Assembly: GCF_040412425.1 (NCBI RefSeq)
Contig: NC_089749.1
Coordinates: 37,024,070 to 37,088,069 of the forward strand
Source: Macrobrachium rosenbergii
Taxonomy: Eukaryota; Arthropoda; Malacostraca; Decapoda; Palaemonidae
Direction: 5' to 3'
Length of the DNA: 64,000 bases
Part shown: positions 1 through 9,848 of the stretch, one piece after another
Layout: each line of letters opens with the position of its first letter
How positions within the stretch are numbered: position 1 is the first letter of the stretch
Translations under genes and position numbers: made by a program
The notes under the pieces: generated by a model
Database searches by the model: none
Seen by the model: the letters and a program-made list of their open reading frames with translations, nothing else
What the model was told of the DNA's origin: nothing

Positions 1-484
1 ACCTTACAACACAAAAATTTGCTTGTTCTGCCTTATAATAATAGTATGAAAGATATCCCTCATCTTCTTAAGAATTTTGGTGTTAATGTCGCATTTAAGA
101 ACAATACAACAATGAAAAATGTACTTATCAAGAACTCCCAGACAATATTAAAGGGTGTGTATATAAAATTCCGTGTAAGTCTTGTGACAACTTTTATATT
201 GGCCAAACTGGGAAAGCACTGGAAAAAAGAATTGAACAACATAAGAAATGTGTGAGATATGCACAAGGGAACAGTGGTATATTTGTACCTGTTAGTGAGA
301 ACAATCATGCTATCAACTGGGAAGGGGCAAAAAGGCTTGTATATTCTAATAATGCACTGAAAGGAACATCATTGAATCTAGCTTCATAAAAGAAAGTTAC
401 AACCATAATATGAATATCAGTCAAGGGATGTATAAACTTGATCCTTTAATATCAAAAGAAATTTGTAAATTGTTTAAACTTTAA
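1..484 (+). pseudogene. Penelope-like element, 3' part with GIY-YIG endonuclease domain (frameshifted)
   Basis: Two frameshifts, near 150-165 and near 357-362, have to be crossed to follow one protein to the TAA at 482-484. In the middle frame the segment reads CVYKIPC, then a C-x2-C pair, then FYIGQTGK: a GIY-YIG nuclease signature (GVY/CVY followed about ten residues later by YIG) with the arginine of KRIEQHKK downstream. The C-terminal part ends in a short basic tail, FKL. In Penelope-like retroelements this domain follows the reverse transcriptase and nicks the target DNA for reverse transcription. The reverse transcriptase would lie upstream, outside the window. The text before the domain (LPYNNSMKDIPHLLKNFGV) also fits the RT-to-endonuclease linker of this group. 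Family assignment is firm; the copy is inactive as read. Confidence 0.85.
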
Positions 485-895
485 GGTAGGCAGTAGAGAT
501 ATATGAAAATAGGATTATCATATTTGTAAACACAGTACGAGGGTAGTAAGGTTAATGAGTTTCCAAACCTGCCTCCATGACACCTGTCAGTGTGGATCTG
601 AGGTGGGGTATGGTCTGTTTATCAGCAATGTCCCCTGAGAGTCTATTGTGATTTTTAGCCAAATGAGTTTTAAAGGGCCACCCTACCTCGACACCGGCCT
701 GAGTGGGGATATGGAGCCATCTAACGGTTGTGTATGTTGTCAGTACTGTTCTTGTAGTATATATGTTTGTGACTTCTCACACTCTGTATCAGTCCTTCTC
801 AAATGGCTTGGAAATAAAGTCGAAACCGGTCAGGACCTACACCCCTGTTTCTTATTTTTCACCTGTGGTAATGTGTGATAAAATGAATCACGTAC
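485..895 (+). other. Probable 3' UTR / tail of the Penelope-like element
   Basis: No open frame of note. The segment runs from the endonuclease stop to the TA microsatellite. Around 810-835 it holds AATAAAGTCGAAACCGGTC, which resembles the 3' region I associate with Penelope-like elements. I see no target-site duplication, so the right border is a guess. Confidence 0.4.
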
Positions 896-902
896 AAAAA
901 GT

Positions 903-1449
<547 letters not shown>

Positions 1450-1900
1450 TAATGTTGGAATTTCTCCTTGTTTAAGGTATCTTCTAAAATGATTTAGGGA
1501 CTGGTTGACCTAGTAATTCATACATTAGGTTAGGCTTCTCTCAGATACATCTCTTCAGAATGCAAAGTTCATATCACAACTTTTATCATAATCAAGTGGA
1601 TCTTGTCGCTTGCAGAAATTAATCCATATGTTTCTGGTTGTTTTGGTAGATTATGGAATGAAATGCTTTCTTTCTGTCGATACTGGACAAACATCCAAAT
1701 ACAATGCAAACTCATGGTCTTTTATAGTCACAGTCAGAAATCTGACCTCATAATTAAATCTATATATAATGATAGAAATGTAAAAACCAAAAATAATGCA
1801 AGAGTATTTCTTGCTGATCTCTTCAAGGACTTGTTTGAAGATATATGGTCTCTGTTTATTCTTGCTCTTTAAGGTGTTTCCAATGCAGCTGCACTCAAAC
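1450..1900. other. Unassigned sequence, nothing recognised
   Basis: An 89-codon frame at 1603-1872 (+) has no recognisable motif and no start context, and I do not call it a gene. Confidence 0.5.
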
Positions 1901-1901
1901 G

Positions 1902-1979
<78 letters not shown>
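1901..1979. repeat. (TA)n microsatellite
   Basis: About 35 uninterrupted TA units, entered through GTATATGTATA. The 170 bases that follow, up to E1, hold nothing I recognise. Confidence 0.95.
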
Positions 1980-1981
<2 letters not shown>

Positions 1982-2150
1982 CATCAACATTGAGACTGAT
2001 GAAGTAGAGCAACCAAAGTCGTGGTACTGGAAATCGAATAGGCTGCTGTAATCACGCGGCTACAGCCGCTTGAGTCGCTGCATTGGAAATGTAATTTTAG
2101 ATGGGTCGAAGCACGGGGATCTGGCTGCAGCCAAAGCCTACCGAAGAGAT

Positions 2151-2530
2151 TGTAATGTCCCCGCTCAACGGGTTCTCTATGGTGGACATCCCTTTTCTAC
2201 GGTGCCTTCACATGCGACCTAAGATCGAACGGTCGAAACCTTATTATCATTATTGTGAATTGTTTATTTATTATCTATTCATTTGCCCTTGTATCATGCA
2301 TGTCTGACAGAGTATTTTTATGTCCAACTAGGTATTGTTAATCATGATGCTTTCTGTATGTACCTGTCCTGTTTTGCAGTGAAATAGTTTGACCTCAGGT
2401 CACATGTAAAATCTTTGTACTCACGGTCTCTGCGCATACGCAGACATCCGCATGCCGCTTTATAAGCGGGTCGCTTCAACAATAAACCAGCAGTACTTGT
2501 CTTCCTGCTCTTTCTTTAGCACCTCTCACA
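2151..2530 (+). repeat. E1 5' LTR
   Basis: Starts TGTAATGTCC and ends CACCTCTCACA. It carries the palindrome TGACCTCAGGTCA at 2390-2402, a TATA-like TTTATAAG near 2457-2464 and AATAAA at 2481-2486. It matches the 3' LTR at 6717 along its whole length and, in reverse complement, the LTRs of E5. Confidence 0.95.
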
Positions 2531-2531
2531 A

Positions 2532-2541
2532 TGGTGACCCT
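2532..2541 (+). other. E1 primer-binding site (tRNA-Trp type)
   Basis: TGGTGACCCT lies one base after the LTR. TGGTGACCCC is the complement of the tRNA-Trp 3' end (GGGGTCACCA); the last base is changed here. Confidence 0.8.
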
Positions 2542-2765
2542 TGAGTGGTTCCCGGAGCCATTAACGGACCCAAACGGCGACTTAGTCTTGGCCTGATGAA
2601 TCAACCCACGCCCCTAACGGACTAACTACAGTGCTCTAACAAAGTGTTGGCGTTACCAACCCTCGTCGGCAAATCACCGGCGTCATTAGCGGACCCACAC
2701 GGCACGCTCCCAAGCATGTATCGACGCGAGTGTTCCCTCACACTCCAAGTGAGTGTGGAATGAGC

Positions 2766-3740
2766 ATGGATGCAGACATTCCCAACCACATGCAAATTAC
2801 CGCGAACTTCTCGGAGCAGATGTCTCCCTCGCGCAACTCCCTCTCACGTCCTCCAGCACGCTGGAACCCGCGTGCTCCTCCATACCGGTGCCTGCTCCCC
2901 GTACGATGCCCCTCCTGACGGACCAACTGAGGGTGGCCCTCAGCATAAGGCTGCCGCCATTCACCCATCAGAACCCAGGCCAAGACTAAGTTGCCGTTTA
3001 GGTCTGTTAATGGCTCCGGGAACCACTCAGGGCTCTACAGGGTCAAGGGGCAATTTAGGGTGGCAGGCCTGACCAACGAAGTGTTGAAGGCAGACATCGC
3101 CATCAGCACCCTACCAAAGGAGATATACAAGAAGGTTGCCCTTTGGGTGACGTCAACGACGAGCCCTGCCACTTTCCAAGAATTAAAGGCCACTCTCGTC
3201 GAGACCTGCTCCCTGCCGGTCTCCGAGAGGGCCGCCCGCGCCCTCGACCTCACCATCAACCCCCGGCAGGACACAAACCTCCAGGACCTCCTCCTCCTCC
3301 CCGAGACGGACAGCAGCAGCAGGCACAAAGAGATTAGCCTGTCAAGGAGATCCTCCTGCGGCAGCTGCTCCCAGAGGTCTGTGGGCAGATCACAGAGCCC
3401 TACACCCTGCCAGTCGAGGACCTGATAAGGGTGGCGCAGCAGCTGACAGACTCCACAAGGGCAGCAAAGAAGGTGTCCACGCCTGCACACCCCATCAACT
3501 GCCTCCAGCCAGAGGACACCACCACAGAATGCATCAGCGTTGTTGACAGGAGGCGGCCGCCCCACCACCAGAAGAAGGAAAGGCCAGGGCTTTGCTACTA
3601 CCACCAGAGGTTTGGTAAAGCTGCCCGGAATTGCGAAGCCCCTGCCTTTTTGCTCATCCAAAAAATGGGGGAGGTGGTGGCCACCCTCACAGGCCGCCAC
3701 GGCAGCAGCATCCAAAACACCCAGGAGCCCTGCACCAGTA
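2766..3740 (+). pseudogene. gag: E1 gag, broken
   Basis: The ATG at 2766 opens MDADIP, the family start. Frameshifts follow near 2830 and 2985, and the usable frame runs from about 2991 to 3425 and then from about 3431 on. The capsid-like stretch contains LPKEIYKKVA and EDLIRVAQQLTDS. Near 3590-3640 the nucleic-acid motif reads C-x2-H-x9-C (CYYHQRFGKAARNC), but the fourth ligand cysteine is replaced (EAPA). In intact members this is C-x2-H-x9-C-x3-C. The predicted -1 slip heptamer is the variant A AAA AAT at 3660-3666. Gag would form the particle that packages element RNA. Confidence 0.85.
3660..3666 (+). promoter_or_regulatory. E1 candidate -1 ribosomal frameshift heptamer (variant AAAAAAT)
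   Basis: Sits where E2, E4 and E5 have AAAAAAC in the same codon phase, followed by a G run. See the frameshift finding. Confidence 0.55.
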
Positions 3741-5364
3741 GGCTTCTCGTCCGCAACACTCTCTGGCAGGATGATGCTGATCGACACCAGAACCTGTTGG
3801 TCTCCATCCTGGGCCGGAGATACAGGTGGAACTTCATCTTCGCGGACGTTAGGACCCCGCTCCTGGGTGCGGACTTCCTCGCCCACTTCGGACTGGCAGT
3901 CAACGTCGGCCGCAAGCACCTGTTGGACACGAGTCCTGCCAGTCCCTGCCCTTGTCACCAGGCCCCAGGGTGCCCACAATCTGTTCCGTTGCTCCCCACC
4001 AGTACACCTCCCTCCTGAAGGAATTTCTGGAGATATTCGAACCCGAGCTTCATCAGATGCCCGGGGTCCCTGCCAAACATGTGATATATCATCACATCAA
4101 GACACGGGGACCCCTAACGCACGCAAAGTTCTGGAGGCCCTCCCCACAGTGCCTTCAGGAGGCCAAGAAGCCCTTTGCCAAGATGGAGCGTATGGGCATT
4201 TGCAGGAAGGCCCCCAGCCCACCGGCCTCCCCCCTTCACATGGTGCAGAAACCGGACGGCTCCTGGAGACCCTACAGCGACTACAGGCGGCTCAACCTTG
4301 CTACAGAACCAGATCACTACCCTCTACCAAACACGCAAGACCTAACGGCCTCCTTCCATGGGGCCAAAATATTCTGAAAACTAGATCTTTTAAAATTATG
4401 TTTCCAGGTACCAGTAGCTCCAGAAGACATCCCCAAAACCGCCATCAGAACACCCTTCAGGTCCTACATCTTCGCCTTCTCCACCTTTGGCCTGAGGAAT
4501 GCAGGGGCAACCTTTCAGAGACTGATGGACAGCATCCTGGGGGACCTTAAGTTCTGCGTCTGCTACATTGATGATATCCTAATTTTTTCCAGGTTCCACA
4601 AGGAACACCTCCAGCAGATCCGGAAGGTCCTGCAGTGCCTGCAGGAGAATGGCCTCATCATCAGGTTCAACAAGTGCACCTTCGGCGTCGATAAGGTGGA
4701 ATTCCTGGGCCATGAGATATCCCCGGGAGGCATCTGCCCAGTTGCATCGGAAGTCGAGGCCATCGTCAGGTTCCCCACCCCTATCTCCGTCAAGGCTGTA
4801 CAAGAATTCCTTGGGATGGTCAACTACTAAGGAGGCTCATCCTGGGGTCACGCACACATGGCCCCCTGAAGGAGATCCTCAAGGGCCGTCCAAAGGCCTT
4901 AGTGTGGGGCCCCGACCAGCAGCAGGCCTTCTCCCTGATGAAGGCCGCCCTTGCCAAGGCAACAGCTTTGGCCCACCAGGACCCCAGCACACCCCTTAGT
5001 TAACAACGGGCACTATCAATGTCACCTGTGGGGCCATCCTGGAACAGGTCGTCAGTGGAGCCCCTCAACTCATTGCCTTCTTCAGTAGGAAGCTCAGCCC
5101 AACCGAGTCCTGCTACAGCACCTTCGACAGGGAACTCTTCGCGGTGTACCAGGCGGTACACCACTTCAAGTTCCTCCTGGAGGGTACGCCCTTCACAGTT
5201 TGGACGGACCACCAGCCACTGGTCCACACCTTCACAAAGTTGGGGGATGCATGGTCCTCCAGGCAGCAGCGGCACTTCGCGGCCATCGCAGAGTTCACCT
5301 GCATCATCAAGTACCTACCCGGCAAGAAGAAGCCAGTAGCTGACGCCCTCGAGGATCGAAATTG
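3667..5364 (+). pseudogene. pol: E1 pol, protease / reverse transcriptase / RNase H part, broken
   Basis: Protease: the active-site stretch is cut just after the Asp codon near 3780 and joined to the flap region (ILGRRYRWNFIFADV) and then to LLGADFL, so about 100 bp including the DTG glycine and serine codons are missing. Reverse transcriptase: MVQKPDGSWRPYSDYRRLN near 4240-4300, a stop after GAKIF at 4374-4376, then the YIDD catalytic box near 4563-4575 and FLGHEISPGG. A stop follows EFLGMVNY at 4828. RNase H: the first acidic motif is out of frame; STFDRELFAVY and WTDHQPLVHTF are readable at about 5120-5230. This part cannot make a working enzyme as read. Confidence 0.88.
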
Positions 5365-6531
5365 ACGCAGTGCAGCTTGGGATCGACCACGGGACCTCGC
5401 CCGCGAACAAGCTGCCGACCCAGAGACTCCAGCCTACCGCACTGCCATCACATCGCTGAAGTGGACGGACATCCCCTCGGCCCTGGAGGGCCAACACTGC
5501 TGAACGACATAAGCACTTGCCACCCCCACCCACTAGTGCCCGCCTCCCGCCGTCGGCTGGTCTTCGAAGTCATCCATGGAATGTCCTACCCCTCCGGAAA
5601 GACGATGGCCAGGCTGCTGGCGGAGAAGTTCATCTGTCACAGCATATGGAAGGACGCGACGACCTGGACAAGACAGTGCATTCAGTGCCAGGCCAGGAAA
5701 GTAGGGCAGCACACTGAATCCGGAGTGGGCAGTTTTCCCCAGCCAAGGAGACGTTTCGGGCACATCCACGTCGACGTCGTGGTTCCTCTTCCCCCATCAG
5801 GAGGAACAAGATACCTTCTAACAGTCGTCAACCGCTCCACCAGGTGGCCCGAAGCCACGCCCATGGAAGAAGCCGCCTCCAGTGCAAGCGCAGAAGCCCT
5901 CCTCTCCAGTTGGATTAGCCGTTTTGGTGTCCCTGACCATATAACCACGGACAGGGGCCCCGAATTCGTGTCAGAGCTATGGACCGCCCTGGCACGCCTG
6001 CTGGGGACCACTCACCACACCACCACCGCCTACAACCTCGCAGCCGATGGAATGGTGGAAAGGTTCCACAGTTCCCTGAAGTCGTCCCTCATGGCTCGTT
6101 GCACCTCCGACAGTTGGAAATACCAGCTGCCCTGGGTCCTCCTCAGGTTGAGGACCAGCCCCAGAGCCAATGGCGATCCATCCGCAGCAGAAAAGGTCTT
6201 CGGGGAGACCCTCGTAGTCCCGGGAAAACTCATCACAGGAGAGCGGGACGACTTATCATCGCAGAGGCTCCGCGATGGGGTTGGAAAGTTCGCCCCCTGC
6301 CAGCAGACGTATACCGACGGGATGTCCCCCTTCATGCCTCCCGGTCTGTCCTCCGCCACCCACGTCTTCGTCAGGGACGATGCCGTATGCCCATCCTTAA
6401 CCAGTCCCTACGTGCTTGGGTGGAACACAAAGGCATTCTGGTTAGCTGTCGACAGGAAGGAAGACTGGGTTTCAGTTGACCTCAAGCCCAAGCTCATATT
6501 TCTGGAGGAGGACCCCGGGACACTTCCCTAA
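5362..6531 (+). CDS. pol: E1 integrase segment of pol, long open frame (389 codons)
   Basis: This frame continues pol after a frameshift and runs to the TAA at 6529-6531. The first 40 or so residues are partly out of register. The zinc-binding part has His72, C106 and C109, but the expected second His is Tyr76 (HGMSY instead of HGxSH). The catalytic core has D138, D197 and E233, a classic D,D-35-E spacing. The later part contains a GPY/F-type segment (TSPYVLGWNTKAFWLAV) with the G-P-F core lost. Integrase would join the cDNA ends to host DNA. Other copies extend past this stop position with a basic, proline-rich tail. Confidence 0.85.
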   Translation: MTQCSLGSTTGPRPRTSCRPRDSSLPHCHHIAEVDGHPLGPGGPTLLNDISTCHPHPLVPASRRRLVFEVIHGMSYPSGKTMARLLAEKFICHSIWKDATTWTRQCIQCQARKVGQHTESGVGSFPQPRRRFGHIHVDVVVPLPPSGGTRYLLTVVNRSTRWPEATPMEEAASSASAEALLSSWISRFGVPDHITTDRGPEFVSELWTALARLLGTTHHTTTAYNLAADGMVERFHSSLKSSLMARCTSDSWKYQLPWVLLRLRTSPRANGDPSAAEKVFGETLVVPGKLITGERDDLSSQRLRDGVGKFAPCQQTYTDGMSPFMPPGLSSATHVFVRDDAVCPSLTSPYVLGWNTKAFWLAVDRKEDWVSVDLKPKLIFLEEDPGTLP

Positions 6532-6697
6532 AGGCCCCAGCAGGAGTGGAGGCCCGGAAGGTCCTGGAACCCAGCAGCAGAACAACTCAACACACCCACG
6601 CACAGGACACCGTGGAGGATGACTGCCACCCCCCAGCTGGCATCGAGGAGGCTCCTCCCCCAGCAGATACCTGCTGTGATCAGATGTTACCTACGTC

Positions 6698-6716
6698 TTG
6701 GGGAGCGGGGGAGTAT
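6698..6716 (+). other. E1 polypurine tract
   Basis: TTGGGGAGCGGGGGAGTAT directly before the 3' LTR, the expected plus-strand primer site of LTR elements. Confidence 0.8.
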
Positions 6717-7101
6717 TGTAAAGTCCCTGCTCAATGGGTTCTCTATGGTAGACATTCCGTTTTCTACTGTGCCTTCACATGCGACCTAAGATCGAACGGT
6801 CGCAACCTTATTATCATTATTGTGAATTGTTTATTTATTATCTATTCATTTGCCCTTGTATCATGTATGTGTGACAGAGTATTTTTATGTCCAACCAGTT
6901 ATTGTTAATCATGATGTTTTCTGTGTGTACCTGTCCTGTTTTGCAGAGAAATAGTTTGATCTCAGATCACATGTAAAATTTTTGTACTCGCGGTCTCTGC
7001 GTATACGCAGACGTCCGCATGCTGCTTTAAAGATAAGTGGGTCGCTTCAACAATAAACCAGCAGTACTTGTCTTCCTGCTCTTTCTTTAGCACCTCTCAC
7101 A
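6717..7101 (+). repeat. E1 3' LTR
   Basis: Matches the 5' LTR with scattered substitutions and small indels. AATAAA lies at 7052-7057. The perfect 16-bp palindrome TCTGCGTATACGCAGA lies at 6996-7011. Its TGACCT-AGGTCA motif has decayed to TGATCTCAGATCA. Confidence 0.95.
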
Positions 7102-7105
7102 AGCT

Positions 7106-7498
<393 letters not shown>

Positions 7499-7560
7499 CT
7501 TTTTTTGTTTGTCTATTCATTAATGTTAGGTGGCTGTGTACAGGCTATATACGCACATAC

Positions 7561-8320
<760 letters not shown>

Positions 8321-8672
8321 TTCAATCATGAAAGCTACAAACGTCTTAATATCAATTCACTTACATCTAAAGTAATATATTTTCATATATGTTGTATCAA
8401 GGAATTTTTAGGTGATAATAAGTCCACCGTCTCCGTGATCGAACCAGCGACGGATAGAATCAGGACTACAGTGACACGCCAACCAGTCGGCCACAAGAGA
8501 GTTAGCTTGTCACTGTAGTCCTGATTCTCCCGTCCGTCGCTGGTTCGATCCCACGGACGGTGGACTTATTATCACCTAAAAATTCCTTCGGTAACATATA
8601 TGAAAATATATTACTTTCCGAGGTAGAGTGAATTGATATTAAAGGACGTTTGTAGCTTTCTGATTGTATATG
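8321..8672. repeat. Hairpin palindrome with a tRNA-like segment at its centre
   Basis: The arms 8323-8476 and 8509-8668 are reverse complements with a few indels. The loop 8477-8508 contains, on the minus strand, TGGCCGACTGG, which resembles the A box of class II tRNAs. Both arms contain a B-box-like GGTTCGATC. The outer parts (AGCTACAAACGTC, then AATATCAATTCAC) are diverged relatives of the 340-bp array unit that follows. TA tracts flank it on both sides. Confidence 0.85.
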
Positions 8673-8696
8673 AATCACGGTGATGTGATAAATAGT

Positions 8697-8761
8697 CATA
8701 TATAGATATATATATATAGATATATATATATAGATATATATATATATAGATATATATATAT

Positions 8762-8809
<48 letters not shown>
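8697..8809. repeat. (TA)n tract with GATA units
   Basis: ATATAGAT units passing into pure TA; separates the palindrome from the tandem array. Confidence 0.95.
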
Positions 8810-8813
<4 letters not shown>

Positions 8814-9848
8814 CTTTATCACACCAGTGATTTATATACAATCATGAAGCTACAAATGTCGCAGTCCATCGAAATTCACGCTACCTCGGTATATCTCCGT
8901 TGGAGAATTGTCGCCGAAGGGGAATTTATATAAGTGATAAATGAATTGGAATCGTGGGGACACGAACCCTCGAATGAGGCCCAAAGCCTATTCAGCGACT
9001 CCAGTTGACGTAAACCATTGAGCCATCAAGAGAGGTATAAGTCTCTTGCCGAGATGTCGCATCTGTTTTTACCCGTCGTGAGCGGGAAAGTGTACTAGCT
9101 GACAATGACCCACCTCCGCCATGACAGTTCATTGGTACGTTTGGAACACGCAGCTCTTGTTATGAAACTTTATCACACCGTGATTTATATACAATCATGA
9201 AGCTACAAATGTCGCTTAATATTTGAAATTCACGCTACCTCGGTATATCTCCGTTGGAGAATTGTCGCCGAAGGAATTTATATAAGTGATAAATGAATTG
9301 GAATCGTGGGGACACGAACCTCGACAAAGCCTATTCAGCGACTCCAGTTGACGTGAACCATTGAGCCATCAAGAGAGGTATAAGTCTCTTGCCGAGATGT
9401 CGTACTGACCCGTCTGAGCGGGAAAGTGTACTAGCCTTGACAATGACCCACCACTCTCGCCATGACAGTTCATTGGTACGTTTGGAACACGCAGCTCTTG
9501 TTATGAAACTTTATCACACCGTGATTTATATACAATCATGAAGCTACAAATGTCGCAATATCGAAATTCACGCTACCTTCTCATATATCCGTTGGAGAAT
9601 TGTCGCCGGAATTTATATAAGTGATAAATGAATTGGAATCGTGGGGACACGAACCTCGACGAAAAGCCTATTCAGCGACTCCAGTTGACGTGAACCATTG
9701 AGCCATCAAGAGAGGTATAAGTCTCTTAACGAGATGTCGTACTGTTTTACCCGTCGTGAGCGGGAAAAACTAGCCTCGACAATGACCCACCTCCGCCATG
9801 ACAGTTCATTGGTACGTTTGGAACACGCAGCTCTTGTTATGAAACTTT
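8810..9848 (-). repeat. Tandem array of about 340-bp tRNA-like units, first block (minus orientation)
   Basis: Three units; the marker ATTGAGCCATC recurs at 9017, 9360 and 9697 (spacings 343 and 337). The minus strand of each unit reads TGGCTCAATGGTTTACG (A-box-like, class II tRNA type) and about 50 bases later GGTTCGTGTCCC (B-box-like). Units differ mostly by small indels. The block ends at 9848, where the orientation flips. Confidence 0.9.

Larger units (their letters stand above)
2151..7101 (+). mobile_element. E1: Ty3/gypsy LTR retrotransposon, CsRn1-type, degenerate
   Basis: The two LTRs are about 380 and 385 bp, begin TGTAA and end CTCTCACA. Between them lie a primer-binding site, gag, protease, reverse transcriptase, RNase H, integrase and a purine tract, in gypsy order. 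The flanking 4-mers are agat (2147-2150) and agct (7102-7105), a target-site duplication with one mismatch. Sister copies (E2, E4-E7) have exact 4-bp duplications. The reading frame is broken repeatedly: a deletion over the protease active site, a stop in RT near 4376 and a stop at 4828. The integrase frame is nearly whole. Confidence 0.93.

Noticed and set aside
3035..3979. 314-codon frame on the minus strand of E1
   Set aside because: It is antisense to gag and protease; the plus strand carries recognisable motifs and the GC-rich composition explains the long shadow frame.
6532..6716. env gene downstream of E1 pol (also checked in E4, E6 and E7)
   Set aside because: Only short proline- and arginine-rich tails and the purine tract lie between integrase and the 3' LTR; no signal peptide or membrane segment.
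2147..7105. Exact target duplication for E1
   Set aside because: The flanks are agat and agct; reported only as imperfect.
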